Origin: Brevundimonas terrae
GTDB lineage: Bacteria; Pseudomonadota; Alphaproteobacteria; Caulobacterales; Caulobacteraceae
Direction of reading: 5' to 3'
Assembly (NCBI RefSeq): GCF_011761985.1
Contig: NZ_JAASQT010000009.1
Span: forward strand, 1-51,640
Length of the DNA: 51,640 bases
A program made the position numbers and the translations under genes. Of the stretch, positions 7,745-16,974 are shown in pieces (the first letter of the stretch is position 1; every line of letters starts with the position of its first letter). The notes below the pieces were generated by a model. The model made no database searches and had not been told where the DNA came from. It was given only the letters and a program-made list of their open reading frames with translations.

Positions 7745-9079
7745 ATGGCAGCTATGGGGGAGGGCGGCGGTAATGCCGTCATCGACCGGGCCAAATTCGG
7801 TCCACTGCAGTTCGGCGTTACGGCGCTGTGCTTTATTATCGCTATGCTCGACGGTTTCGACACCCAGTCGATTGCCTTTGTTGCACCCAAGATCGCCGAG
7901 GACTGGGGTCTGGCCCCGTCGTCGTTCGGTCCGATCTTTGCGGTTGGCCTGCTGGGCCTGACTGTCGGTGCCTTTACCCTCAGCCCCGCTGCCGACAAGT
8001 TCGGTCGCAAGACCATCATTCTGATCTCGACCTTTATCTTTGGTCTGTTCGCGCTTTTGACGGCGTTTGCCGGTTCGATGAACGAACTGCTGATCTACCG
8101 TTTCATCACCGGTATCGGCCTTGGTGCCGCCATGCCCAACATCATCGCCCTGACCAGTGAATATGGTCCGGCGCGTCTGCGTGCCACGCTGGTGACCGTA
8201 ATGTTCTGTGGCTTCCCACTGGGCTCGACTATTGGTGGTCTGGTTTCGACATGGCTGATTGCCACGTGGGATTGGCATTCGGTGTTTGTGGTCGGTGGCG
8301 TTCTGCCGCTTTTGCTGCTGCCGGTGCTGTATTTCATGCTGCCGGAATCCGTGCGCTTCCTTGTCGCCAAGGGCGCGCCGGAAGCGAAGATCGCGCCGAT
8401 CGTCAAAAAGATCGACGCCAATGCTTCGGTGTCCGAGTTCATCAGCGGTCTGAAGGACGAACAGTCTTTGGCGACCAAGGGCTTCTCGGTCTTCCAGCTG
8501 TTCCGTGAAGGCCGCACGCCGGTGACCCTGCTTCTGTGGGTCGCCTTCTTCATGAACCTGCTGGTCATGTACTTCCTCGTCAACTGGCTGCCGACCCTGC
8601 TGAAGGGGGCGGGTCTGCCGCTGTCGATGGCCATTCTGTCGACCTCGATCCTGAATCTGGGTGGCGTTGTTGGCGCGATTGTACTGGGCCGGATGATTGA
8701 CAAGATCAGCCCCTATCTGGTGCTGGGCACCGCCTATGCCGCTTCGGCAGCCTTTATTGCGTTGCTGGCCTTTGGCGGCACCAACCTGACCGTGTTGCTG
8801 ATTGGCGCGGCCCTGTCTGGCTTCGGTGTCGTCGGCGCACAGATCGGCTGTAATGCCCTGACCGCAGCGGTCTATCCGACCGCAATCCGCGCGACGGGTG
8901 TGGGTTGGGCACTGGGTGTTGGTCGTATCGGTGCCATCGTTGGCCCGCTGGTCGGTGGTGTGCTGCTGGCCGCTGGCTGGACCCCGCAAAGCCTGATCCT
9001 GCTGGCCGTCATCCCGGCTGTAGTCGCTTCGCTGGCTGTCTTTGTTCTTGGTGGCGTGCGCCGTCGCGCCGGAGTTTAA
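7745..9079 (+). CDS. MFS aromatic acid:H+ symporter (AAHS type)
   Basis: A 444-residue inner-membrane protein with 12 predicted helices. The first helix has the DGFDTQSIAFVAP motif characteristic of aromatic acid/H+ symporters (PcaK, BenK, GenK relatives), and the loop after helix 2 has the MFS signature DKFGRKT. It would import salicylate, gentisate or a similar acid. It has a very strong ribosome binding site (GGAGGAG, 8 bases before ATG) and sits between the hydrolase and the isomerase, which ties it to the pathway. Substrate cannot be fixed from sequence. Confidence 0.88.
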   Translation: MAAMGEGGGNAVIDRAKFGPLQFGVTALCFIIAMLDGFDTQSIAFVAPKIAEDWGLAPSSFGPIFAVGLLGLTVGAFTLSPAADKFGRKTIILISTFIFGLFALLTAFAGSMNELLIYRFITGIGLGAAMPNIIALTSEYGPARLRATLVTVMFCGFPLGSTIGGLVSTWLIATWDWHSVFVVGGVLPLLLLPVLYFMLPESVRFLVAKGAPEAKIAPIVKKIDANASVSEFISGLKDEQSLATKGFSVFQLFREGRTPVTLLLWVAFFMNLLVMYFLVNWLPTLLKGAGLPLSMAILSTSILNLGGVVGAIVLGRMIDKISPYLVLGTAYAASAAFIALLAFGGTNLTVLLIGAALSGFGVVGAQIGCNALTAAVYPTAIRATGVGWALGVGRIGAIVGPLVGGVLLAAGWTPQSLILLAVIPAVVASLAVFVLGGVRRRAGV

Positions 9080-9083
9080 TCTT

Positions 9084-9713
9084 ATGATCCTGCACGGTTA
9101 TTTCCGCTCTACAGCCTCCTGGCGCGTTCGTATTGCCTTGGGCCTCAAGGGACAGGAGGCCGTGCAGGTCTCCCACCACCTGCGCAAGGGCGAGCATCGC
9201 TCGCCCGCCTTCCTGGCGCTGAACCCGCAAGGGCTTCTTCCGGCGCTGGAAGTCGATGACGGTCAGGTGCTGACCCAGTCTCTGGCCATCATCGAATATC
9301 TCGACGAACTCTTCCCCGAGCCGGCTCTTCTGCCGACCGATCCGGTCCAGAAGGCTAAGGTCCGCGCTGTGGCCCAGATCGTGGCCTGCGACATCCATCC
9401 GGTCCAGAACCTGAAGGTGTTGCAGCGTCTGCGTGATCTGGGTCACAGCGAGGATCAGGTTCAGGAATGGGTGGCCAAGACCATCGAAGAAGGTCTGGAC
9501 GCTGTCGAACAACTGATTGCCGACCAATCCGGCCGGTTTGCCTTTGGCGACACGCCGACGCTGGCCGACATTTGCATCGTTCCGCAACTGGGCAATGCCC
9601 GTCGTTTCGGTGTTGAGCTGCGCTGGCCGCGCATTCAGGCCATCGAGGCGGCTTGCCTCGAACTGAACGCGTTCAAGAGAGCTGTGCCGTCGGCTCAACC
9701 AGACGCCGAATAA
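9084..9713 (+). CDS. nagL: Maleylpyruvate isomerase (zeta-class glutathione transferase)
   Basis: The 209-residue product has the zeta-GST N-terminal thioredoxin-like domain with YFRSTASWRVRIALGLKG (the motif holding the catalytic Ser for glutathione), a NPQGLLPALEVDDG strand-turn, QSLAIIEYLDE for the glutathione gamma-glutamyl site, and an all-helical C-terminal domain with GDTPTLADI. In gentisate clusters this enzyme isomerises maleylpyruvate to fumarylpyruvate with glutathione. Maleylacetoacetate isomerase is the closest alternative, but the context favours maleylpyruvate. Start ATG 9084 is 4 bases after the transporter stop with GGAG upstream. Confidence 0.88.
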   Translation: MILHGYFRSTASWRVRIALGLKGQEAVQVSHHLRKGEHRSPAFLALNPQGLLPALEVDDGQVLTQSLAIIEYLDELFPEPALLPTDPVQKAKVRAVAQIVACDIHPVQNLKVLQRLRDLGHSEDQVQEWVAKTIEEGLDAVEQLIADQSGRFAFGDTPTLADICIVPQLGNARRFGVELRWPRIQAIEAACLELNAFKRAVPSAQPDAE

Positions 9714-9732
9714 CCAACCCACAGAATACAGA

Positions 9733-9757
9733 GTGCGGGCCCCAACCCGCACCTTTT
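9733..9757 (+). terminator. Hairpin with short T run between isomerase and porin genes
   Basis: GTGCGGG (9733-9739) pairs perfectly with CCCGCAC (9746-9752) across a 6-base loop, followed by CTTTT. It could act as a partial terminator that sets lower porin expression, because the porin gene begins only 15 bases later with its own GGGAGG ribosome binding site. Confidence 0.5.
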
Positions 9758-9771
9758 CGGGAGGATCTCCT

Positions 9772-11235
9772 ATGAGTTTCGCTTTGGCGGCTGTTGCCGC
9801 TGTGCTTTCGCACGCCCCTGTAGAAGCCGTCGCTGAAGCTGATGCGCCGATCCAAACTACACCGGCCTCTGTCGCTGCAGTTGTCGCTGCGCCTGCTGCC
9901 GCTCCGGTTGCACCGCCGCCGTTCAAACTGATCAACCACGACGAAAACTATGCGTATCTGGCGGATCCGGCCAAGCGCACCTCGACCTGGTCGCAGTTCA
10001 AATATGTGCCGCTGGGCGGCGAGGGCAGCCCTGTCTGGGCCAGCTTTGGCGGTGAACTGCGCTTCCGCGCCGAACATCGTGACAATGAGCGTTTTGGTCG
10101 CGGTGCACAGGACCACGGTGGCAATTTCCAGACCCGCGCCCGCCTGTGGGGTGAACTGAACCTCGGCACTTCGGTGCGCGCTTTCGTCGATATTCAGGAC
10201 GCCCGTACTTCGGGTCTCGATAGCGGCGAGCCGGTGATCGAAGAGAACCGCACCGACCTGCACCAAGCCTTCATTGAGGCCAAGACCGGTCTGGCAGATG
10301 GCACGCTGCGCGTTCGTGCCGGTCGTCAGGAGTTCGGTCAGGGGGCTTTCCGTCTGTTTGACATGCGCGAAGGGGCCAATGCCCGCGTCGCGCTGGATAT
10401 GGTTCGCGTCATGTATGACAGCCCGACGGGCTGGAGCGGCGGCGTGTTCGGTGGCTATGCCCTGCGTGAGGGCAAGGCCTCGTTCGATGATGCCACCAAT
10501 TTCGACCACCGTCTGTTCGGTGCCACGGCAGCCAAGACGCTGGGGCAGGGTGCAACCGCGCCGCGTCTGGAACTGATGTATGTCAACACCGACCGCCTGA
10601 ACACGCCTTTCTACGGTCAGGTTGCGGGTCGTGATGATCGCGATACGGTTTCGGTGCGCCTGTCGGGCAAGGTGGCTCCGTGGGATTATGACGTCGAAGC
10701 GGTTAAACAGTTCGGCTCGTTCAATGATCTGGATATCGATGCCTGGTTCTTCTCGGGCGTCGTAGGGCGTTCGTTCGCGGATGTGAAATGGTCGCCCCGT
10801 GTGGCGGTTCGTCTGGATGTTGCCTCGGGTGATAAGGATCCGAACGATGGTAAGCTGAACAGCTTCAACCCGCTGTTCCCGCAACCGGCGGCGCTGCGTA
10901 CCGATCTGGGCTTTACCAACATGGTGCTGTTCCAGCCGGAAGTGACCATTCGCCCGACGCCGAAGCTGACGCTGGGGGCCAATACCGCAGGCCTGTGGCG
11001 CACCAGCAAGGATGACGGGGTCTATGCCCTGTCGGGCATGGTTCTGCGCGGTGCCGATGAAGGACAGTCGTCCTATGTCGGCTGGCGCACGGGTCTGTTC
11101 GCGCGTTATGCGATCAATCCCTATGTGTCGGTGATGGGTGTGGCCAACTATACCAAGGCTGGCGACTTCCTGCAGGAAACAGGCACGGCAGAAAACCAGT
11201 CTTATCTGGGCACGTTCCTGACTTTCCGTTTCTGA
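9772..11235 (+). CDS. Outer-membrane porin, alginate-export-like beta barrel
   Basis: A 487-residue outer-membrane protein. It has an Ala/Val-rich N-terminal export region with a Pro/Ala linker up to about residue 45, then beta-barrel sequence beginning WASFGGELRFRAEHRDNERFG, alternating aromatic/Gly strands throughout, and a final strand ending FLTFRF with the C-terminal Phe recognised by the BAM machinery. The barrel resembles the alginate-export (AlgE-like) family, often found with aromatic catabolic operons as a substrate channel. It closes the gentisate operon. The start at 9772 has GGGAGG 8 bases upstream. The N-terminal export signal is unusual because the Ala/Pro stretch is long. Confidence 0.82.
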   Translation: MSFALAAVAAVLSHAPVEAVAEADAPIQTTPASVAAVVAAPAAAPVAPPPFKLINHDENYAYLADPAKRTSTWSQFKYVPLGGEGSPVWASFGGELRFRAEHRDNERFGRGAQDHGGNFQTRARLWGELNLGTSVRAFVDIQDARTSGLDSGEPVIEENRTDLHQAFIEAKTGLADGTLRVRAGRQEFGQGAFRLFDMREGANARVALDMVRVMYDSPTGWSGGVFGGYALREGKASFDDATNFDHRLFGATAAKTLGQGATAPRLELMYVNTDRLNTPFYGQVAGRDDRDTVSVRLSGKVAPWDYDVEAVKQFGSFNDLDIDAWFFSGVVGRSFADVKWSPRVAVRLDVASGDKDPNDGKLNSFNPLFPQPAALRTDLGFTNMVLFQPEVTIRPTPKLTLGANTAGLWRTSKDDGVYALSGMVLRGADEGQSSYVGWRTGLFARYAINPYVSVMGVANYTKAGDFLQETGTAENQSYLGTFLTFRF

Positions 11236-11254
11236 TAAAGGTATTGGTTTAGAA

Positions 11255-11281
11255 CTCGGCGGTGCTGCTATGCCCGCCGAG
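11255..11281 (+). terminator. Operon-end hairpin cut off by an IS6 insertion
   Basis: CTCGGCGG (11255-11262) pairs perfectly with CCGCCGAG (11274-11281). The IS6 copy begins at the next base, so the T run expected of a terminator is missing. It probably was the terminator of the gentisate operon and may now be weaker. Confidence 0.6.
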
Positions 11282-12035
11282 GATGCTGTCAGTTTAACGC
11301 TAAAGGCGCTCCACTTTGATGGCTTCAAGCCATTGGTGGAGTAGGCGTTTTATGAAGCCGCTATCGTTTAAACGTCATCTCTTTCCCGTAGCGGAGATCC
11401 GTGTCGAAGAGCTGATGGCGCAACGCGGAATCGAGGTTAGTTACGAAACCATACGGTGCTGGACGATCAAATTTTGGCCTCTGATTGCCAGACGTTTGAA
11501 GAAGATAAGAGTGCCGCCGACAGGCCGTTGACATCTCGATGAAATGGTCTGCAAAATCGGCGGTCGGCGCATGTATCTATGGCGCGCGGTCGATGACATA
11601 GGCGAGGTTTTAGACGTCGTTGTCCAGCGTCGGCGGGATACAGGGGCGGCTTTGAAGTTGCTCAGACGTCTTTTGCGCAATCAACCTGTCGAGGTCGAAA
11701 GCATCACAACAGATGGGTTGGCGTCCTACGGAGCGGCGTTTGATCAGTTGGAACTGAGGCATCTTCGTCGTGCCGGTCGGCTGCGAGACAATAACCGCGT
11801 TGAGAATTCTCATCTGCCAATTCTACGACGTGAACGGCAGCAGCAGAGGTTCAAATCCCAAGCCTCAGCACACACGCAACGATCTACAACACCTTCAATA
11901 CCCAACGTCTTCTGATCAGCAGACCCACACTTCGTCGCTTTCGTGGCGATGCGGATGCTGCTTGGGCCGCGGCTACTGTCTGAAAGTCAGCGGGGTAGGG
12001 AGCTTTTGGCTGTGCTCAGTAATCCTGAAAGCACC
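11282..12035 (+). mobile_element. IS6-family copy B, both termini present, internally deleted
   Basis: The left terminus GATGCTGTCAG (11282) and right terminus CTGAAAGCACC (ending 12035) are variants of GGTGCTGTCAG and CTGACAGCACC. At about 754 bases it is roughly 60 shorter than the intact copy at 32504 because of deletions in the helix-turn-helix region and near the 3' end. It bounds the gentisate module on the right and donates the 3' end of the ABC permease gene on the other strand. Confidence 0.85.
11352..11983 (+). pseudogene. IS6-family transposase, broken
   Basis: The frame starts with MKPLSFKRH at 11352 but has lost about 15 codons of the DNA-binding domain. It has TGA in place of the Trp codon just before HLDEM, and a further shift after KSQASA. 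The DDE region (DEMVCKIGGRRMYLW, TTDGLASYGAA, NNRVENSHLP) is still readable in pieces. It cannot make a full transposase. Confidence 0.85.
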
Positions 12036-14303
12036 TTTTAACCTGTACCAAGCGGTTGAGCCAAACAGGAGCGCCAGGACAGTTAGGGTTAGTAGTTCCG
12101 GTGCTACTTCGCCCACCGTTGCGCCCGCGGCGTTTAGCTTGACGAAGGCCTGGATGGCAGAGGTTGAGGGCGACAGGCGGGCGATCCATGCCAGAGGCTC
12201 GGGCATCAGGAACAGAGGCCAGGCCGCGCCGCCAAGGAAGAACAGCGGCACCGAGGTTCCGACTAGGATCTGCATGGCGCGTTCGTGCCGGTCGAACAGA
12301 CTGCCGATAGCCAGGCCGAGGGCCGAGACGCTGGCGGCGAAGACGGGAACGGCGATGATGACGCCCAACAGATCGCCCATGCGCGGATAGTCCTGAAACC
12401 AGAAGACGAAGCCGAAATAGAAGAGGCTGGAGACGCTGCCGATCAGGGTCAGTGCGGCCCACAGGCCGAGGAAACTGCGGGTCGAAAGTGGCTGTGCACC
12501 CGTCTCTCGGCGCAGACCGGCGAACAGGGCAGCGCCCAGTAGCAGGGTCTGTTGCAAGATGATGGCGCTGACCGCGGGGACGGCATAGCTGCCGTAGCCG
12601 TCGGTGGTGTTGTAGAGCGGGCGCTGCACCACGCTTGGGGCGCGCTCCAGCAGACGGGTGGCCTCGACCACGGGCGTCAGGACCTGTTCTGCGGCGGCCG
12701 CTGCAGCCCCGCCCAGCGCCTTGCCCATGGCGGTGGCGCGGACCAGATAGGCCCCGTTCAGATAGAGACCGACCCCCTTGGCGTCGCCGTGGATCAGCGA
12801 GGACTGGAACCGTTCGGGGATGTGCATGACGGCGTCGACCTCGCCGTTGCGTAGCATCCGTTCGGCCTCGGAAGGCGAGGCGGTGATGACCGAGGCGTCC
12901 AGAGCGCGGGTGGCGTTCATTTCCTGCACCAGTCGGCGGCTGAGAGGCGATTGGTCCTGATCCACGACGGCGACCGGCAGCTTGACCGGCGTCTGACCGA
13001 CATAGGCCATGGGGTAGTAGAAGGCGTAGGCGACCACGGCCAGCAGGATGGTGCTGGAGAGGGGGCGGTGCTTGAAGATGCCCGTAAAGGTCCCGACGAA
13101 GGCACCGGCGAAGCTGCGCGTGGGCAAGGACAGGCTGAGGTCTTCGGGCTTGGGCGCGCGCTTTGCGCGACGGTGGGCCAGCGGGATTGATAGGGCGAAA
13201 GTTCCGGCGGCGACGGCCAGCAGGATCAGCAGAGGTCCCATCGAGGTGGAAACGTCCGAGCCCAGAACCATCTGTTCGTTCTGCATCCGTAGGTAGTGGG
13301 TGAAAGGCAGGATGGCGCTCCATACCTGAGCAAAGGCCGGGCCGTGCAGCAGGGGCAGGGTACCGTCGGAAAAGGCGATGGCCGATCCGGCATAGACCGC
13401 CGTGGCCGAGAAGCTGGTGTCCATGTCGCCGGTCAGCGTGACCAGTAGGGCCGAGATGCCAGCGGTGGCTGCCATCAGGGCGAATAGGCCCGCCATCAGC
13501 ATCAGCACACTGCCTTCCACGCCCCATCCGCGCCAGCCGCACAGCCAGGCGATCCAGACCGCGCCCCACAGGGTGAAGACGAGGACATAGGGCGTCAGCT
13601 TCCCCGCCAACGCCGCCGCCAGCCGCCCGTCCATCCGCGCCGACCAGTGCTGCAACGACCCGCCGCGTAACTCGCGGCCCACGCCCATGACGGCGGCGCA
13701 GGCCATCAGCAGGTGCAGGACGCCGGGCATGATCAGCCCGCCGAGGAAGAGCTCGAAACTGAGTTGGGGGTTGCCGAGGATGGTTACCTGCACGGCGGGC
13801 GCTTTCAGGCGGGCGGCAGGGACACCCAAGGCGCGAGCGCGGTCCACGATCAGGGGGGCAGCCGCGTTGGTCAAAGCGGTGGTCTGGGCCGAGGCGGCCA
13901 GCGAGCCGACGGTCTGGAAGGCCCCGTTGTAATAGACGATTACTGCGTCCGGCTGACGAAAGGCGTTCTTTCCGGCACCCTGCGGGATGTAGGCGAGGCT
14001 GTAGATCTTGCCGGATCGCATGAGGGGCCAGGCGGCCTCCAGATCGGTCGGTTGGGCCACGATGCGTATACCGGGGCTGGCCTCCATGTTGCGGATGGCG
14101 GCGCGGCTGAAGGCGGAATGGTCCTGATCGACCACGGCGACCGGCACGTCGCGCACCACGCCTTGAAACAGCATGGCCCCGACGACGAGCATCAGCACGA
14201 CAGGCATGACGATCAGCAGTATCAGGTCCCAGCGGCTACGGCCCAGATGCGCGATCTCGACGCGCAGGGCGCGGCCGAAGACGCTGCCCGTTGCTGTCGT
14301 CAT
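11973..14303 (-). CDS. ABC-2 type transporter permease, two permease units fused in one chain
   Basis: The 776-residue inner-membrane protein is an internal duplication. Each half (about 1-385 and 395-776) opens with a membrane helix, then VAVVDQDHSAFSR or VAVVDQDQSPLSR, a large periplasmic segment and five C-terminal helices, the layout of YhhJ/YbhR-type ABC-2 exporters. Normally these are two separate subunits. It overlaps the HlyD gene by ATGA and forms the inner-membrane part of a tripartite exporter. No ATP-binding subunit is encoded nearby. Roughly the last 20 residues, after about WYRLKG, are read from the IS6 copy B, so the native end (and perhaps a downstream gene) was removed by that insertion. 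Confidence 0.82.
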   Translation of the reverse strand: MTTATGSVFGRALRVEIAHLGRSRWDLILLIVMPVVLMLVVGAMLFQGVVRDVPVAVVDQDHSAFSRAAIRNMEASPGIRIVAQPTDLEAAWPLMRSGKIYSLAYIPQGAGKNAFRQPDAVIVYYNGAFQTVGSLAASAQTTALTNAAAPLIVDRARALGVPAARLKAPAVQVTILGNPQLSFELFLGGLIMPGVLHLLMACAAVMGVGRELRGGSLQHWSARMDGRLAAALAGKLTPYVLVFTLWGAVWIAWLCGWRGWGVEGSVLMLMAGLFALMAATAGISALLVTLTGDMDTSFSATAVYAGSAIAFSDGTLPLLHGPAFAQVWSAILPFTHYLRMQNEQMVLGSDVSTSMGPLLILLAVAAGTFALSIPLAHRRAKRAPKPEDLSLSLPTRSFAGAFVGTFTGIFKHRPLSSTILLAVVAYAFYYPMAYVGQTPVKLPVAVVDQDQSPLSRRLVQEMNATRALDASVITASPSEAERMLRNGEVDAVMHIPERFQSSLIHGDAKGVGLYLNGAYLVRATAMGKALGGAAAAAAEQVLTPVVEATRLLERAPSVVQRPLYNTTDGYGSYAVPAVSAIILQQTLLLGAALFAGLRRETGAQPLSTRSFLGLWAALTLIGSVSSLFYFGFVFWFQDYPRMGDLLGVIIAVPVFAASVSALGLAIGSLFDRHERAMQILVGTSVPLFFLGGAAWPLFLMPEPLAWIARLSPSTSAIQAFVKLNAAGATVGEVAPELLTLTVLALLFGSTAWYRLKGAFRITEHSQKLPTPLTFRQ

Positions 14304-15355
14304 CGGGCGGGCCAGTCGAACAGAACGCTCATACCGGGACGCAGGCCCTCGACAGGAGCGACGGGTTTGGCGTGAATCTCGAAACTGCGCACGTCATAGC
14401 CACGCGATTGCCTCGTGGCGCGCCAGGTGGCGAAATCGCCCTGGGGGCTGATGAAGCTGACGCGGAAAGCCACACTCTTGCGGTTCAGGGCGGGGATGTC
14501 GCCACGCACAGTATGGCCGATTTTTAGGCCGTTGAACTGATCCTCGCGTAGATTGAAGGCGACCCAAACGTGATCCATATCGACCACGGTGAAGACGGGC
14601 ACGCCTATCAGCACCAACTCGCCGGGGTTGGAGAAGCGTTCGGCGATCTCGCCCGCTGCGGGTGCGATCAGGCGGGTTTCGGCTTGCAGTGCCGCCATCT
14701 GGCCGACCCCGGCGCGGGCGGCGGCGACCTGTGCGTCGGCGATGGTTTTCTCTTCACTGCGAGGACCGGCGACGGCTTTCAGATACTGCTGGCGGGCGGC
14801 CTCGGACTGGGCGGCGGTGGCGGCGCGGGCAGCGACGGCCTCGTCACGGCGCTGGGCCGAGATGACGCCCTCGGCGAAGAGGTTTTCTGACCGCCGTGCG
14901 GTCTGGGCGGCCAGTTGGGCGGCGGCCTGCGCCCCGCGCCAGATGGATTCCAGCGAGCGGATGTCCTCGGGCCGTGCACCGACGCGGCTGAGTTCCTGAA
15001 CGGCCTGTGCGCCTTGCAGGGCGGCGGCGGCCTGTTGGTCGCCGGCGATGATTTCGGGGCTGGAAAGGATGGCCAGAACCTGCCCCAGAACAACGCGATC
15101 GCCCGCCGAGGCCAGCATCTTCTCGACGCGGGCGGGGGCCTTGGTGGCGACGGTGAAGGTCTCGGCCTCTACCATGCCCTGTACCTGCGGCGGGGCGGGA
15201 CGGGCGGCGAGGAATAGGCCGATAATGACGAAGGCCAGCACAGCCAAAGCTGCCACGGCGATCAGCAGCGTGCGGACCGGCGGCCCCTTGCGTTGATGCA
15301 AGGGCAGCGGGGCCGGATCAGTGGCGGGATCAACGGCGGGTGCAGTTTGTGTCAT
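14300..15355 (-). CDS. HlyD/EmrA-type periplasmic adaptor (membrane fusion protein)
   Basis: A 351-residue protein with a cytoplasmic Pro-rich tail, one membrane helix (about 29-51), a lipoyl-like half-motif (TKAPARVEKMLASAGDRVVLGQ), a long alpha-helical hairpin rich in Ala/Gln/Glu (about 100-210), the second lipoyl half (RLIAPAAGEIAERFSNPGELV) and a beta-barrel domain (VWVAFNLREDQFNGLKIG). It bridges the inner-membrane permease and the outer-membrane TolC-like channel. It overlaps both neighbouring genes by 4 bases, so the three are one operon reading leftward. Confidence 0.88.
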   Translation of the reverse strand: MTQTAPAVDPATDPAPLPLHQRKGPPVRTLLIAVAALAVLAFVIIGLFLAARPAPPQVQGMVEAETFTVATKAPARVEKMLASAGDRVVLGQVLAILSSPEIIAGDQQAAAALQGAQAVQELSRVGARPEDIRSLESIWRGAQAAAQLAAQTARRSENLFAEGVISAQRRDEAVAARAATAAQSEAARQQYLKAVAGPRSEEKTIADAQVAAARAGVGQMAALQAETRLIAPAAGEIAERFSNPGELVLIGVPVFTVVDMDHVWVAFNLREDQFNGLKIGHTVRGDIPALNRKSVAFRVSFISPQGDFATWRATRQSRGYDVRSFEIHAKPVAPVEGLRPGMSVLFDWPAR

Positions 15356-16857
15356 GGTGCGATCACCCGGTCGGCGCGTTGCATATAGCTGATGAATTCG
15401 TCGCTGCGGCCACTGGCGGCCAGTAGAGCGGCCAAGGTCAGTTCATACTCATAGGCCGCCGCTGCGCGCTGTAACCGGGCCGCGCCCAACAGATTGCGGG
15501 CATCAATGACGGCGGAGGCGGGGGCCTCGCCCTCGCGGAAGGACAGGTCCTGAACCCGCAGGTTCTCGGTGGCGGCCTCAAGGCTGGAGTCCAGCGACAG
15601 GAACTGGCGACGGGACAACTCGACCAGATTATAGGTGCGGATGATCAGGATGCGGACCTCGTCGCGGACCTGACGCTGTAATTGCTCGGCGACCTGAGAT
15701 CGGGCGCGGGCAGCACTAATCATTCTTCCGCGATCCAGAGATGACATCAGTGTATAGCGGGCACCGATGCCGATGGCCCAGTCTGGTTCGGTTGGCAGAG
15801 CGTCCTCGCGGTTCAGGTTATAGGCACCGAAGGCATAGACCGAAGGGCGCAGGCGCGAACGGGCCAGATCAACGCCCGCCTCGGACAGATCGCGTCCGGC
15901 ACCGGCCAGAGCTATGCGGGGGTGGTTGACGAACCCGTCCTCGATGAAGGCGTCAACAGGACCGGGGGGAGACGTGTTGACGAACAGGGGGCTGATCGGG
16001 GCAACGCTAGTGTTCATATCCAGCATGCGAGCCAGACTTTGTACCGCCGTGTCGTGTTCCAGTTCAGCGCGATCCAGTTGGCGCTGGGCGGTGTCGCGCG
16101 CCACTTGGACCTGTAGCCTCTGGGCGGCGCTGAGGAAGCCCTCGCGCTCCATGGCCTGGGCGTTGCGCAGGTGCAGGTCAAAGCCGTCGCGGGTATCGCG
16201 GGCGATGGTCAGGGCCTCTTGCGTCAGGATTTGGCCGAAATAGACTCTCACCAGATTGACGCTTTCCAGATTGCCCGCCTCGGCCTGACGGGCGCGGGCC
16301 ATGTCGACATTGGCCCCCGCCGCGTCGCGCAGGGCAGGGATGGCCCCGCCGGTATAGATCGGCATGACGGCGGTTACGACGGGACGAAAACTGGTGTCGG
16401 CGGTCTTTAACCGTACACTGCCGGGCAAGCTGGCGAAGAACTCGGGCAGGGCGGTTTCCAGCCGGTCATTGATGGCTTGCAGAATGTCACCGGGAACACC
16501 GGGCAGGTCGCCGATGATCCCCGGCAGCAATTGGTTGGCGACGGATTCGGCTTGGCCAAAGGCGTCTGACAGGGAAATGTCGAAGGTCTTCTGATAATGC
16601 AGAATCTGGGCGTCGACGGCGATGGTCGGGCGGTTCAGCGTGCGCGCCGCTGCCGCCTGTTCCTCGGCTGCGGTCACATCGGCGCTGGAGGCGCGCCGGA
16701 TGCTGGACGTCGCGTCTAACCGTGCCGTGGCGGCTTCAAAGGAGAGTGGAGTCGCATCCTGAGCAATGCTTGTTGGGGCTAAAGCAATAAAGCCTATGGT
16801 GGCGACAAGCAGGCTGAGGCCGCAGCGAAATCCTGCATGATGAATAGCTCTGCCCAT
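15352..16857 (-). CDS. TolC-family outer-membrane efflux protein
   Basis: A 501-residue protein with a signal peptide (hydrophobic stretch 13-30, cleavage near AQD), then two repeats of long coiled helices and short barrel strands typical of the OEP family, with FEAATARLDAT, RPTIAVDAQ and a C-terminal RAAAAYEYELTLAALLAASG. It is the first gene of the exporter operon and forms the exit duct. The 118 bases upstream to the IS6 remnant at 16975 must hold the promoter; no strong consensus was seen. Substrate is unknown. Confidence 0.85.
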   Translation of the reverse strand: MGRAIHHAGFRCGLSLLVATIGFIALAPTSIAQDATPLSFEAATARLDATSSIRRASSADVTAAEEQAAAARTLNRPTIAVDAQILHYQKTFDISLSDAFGQAESVANQLLPGIIGDLPGVPGDILQAINDRLETALPEFFASLPGSVRLKTADTSFRPVVTAVMPIYTGGAIPALRDAAGANVDMARARQAEAGNLESVNLVRVYFGQILTQEALTIARDTRDGFDLHLRNAQAMEREGFLSAAQRLQVQVARDTAQRQLDRAELEHDTAVQSLARMLDMNTSVAPISPLFVNTSPPGPVDAFIEDGFVNHPRIALAGAGRDLSEAGVDLARSRLRPSVYAFGAYNLNREDALPTEPDWAIGIGARYTLMSSLDRGRMISAARARSQVAEQLQRQVRDEVRILIIRTYNLVELSRRQFLSLDSSLEAATENLRVQDLSFREGEAPASAVIDARNLLGAARLQRAAAAYEYELTLAALLAASGRSDEFISYMQRADRVIAP

Positions 16858-16974
16858 TTACCTATCCGCGTTGTTGAACCGCTGTTTCCAGCTTGGCTAT
16901 TGCATTTCAAATTCGCGCTTGAAGGGTAATTACGTTCGATGAATTGTGTATTGTAAGTCTCGATAGCTTGCAAC

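Noticed and set aside
7739..8989. 416-codon minus-strand frame opposite the MFS transporter
   Set aside because: Extremely rich in Gln, Arg and His, as expected of antisense to a membrane protein gene; the sense protein has clear family motifs.
9673..11328. 551-codon minus-strand frame opposite the porin
   Set aside because: Antisense shadow; it runs through the intergenic hairpin into the IS6 and shows no domain.
12016..13569. 517-codon second frame within the ABC permease gene
   Set aside because: Overlaps the permease in a shifted frame on the same strand and is Arg/Pro/Gly-rich without domain features.
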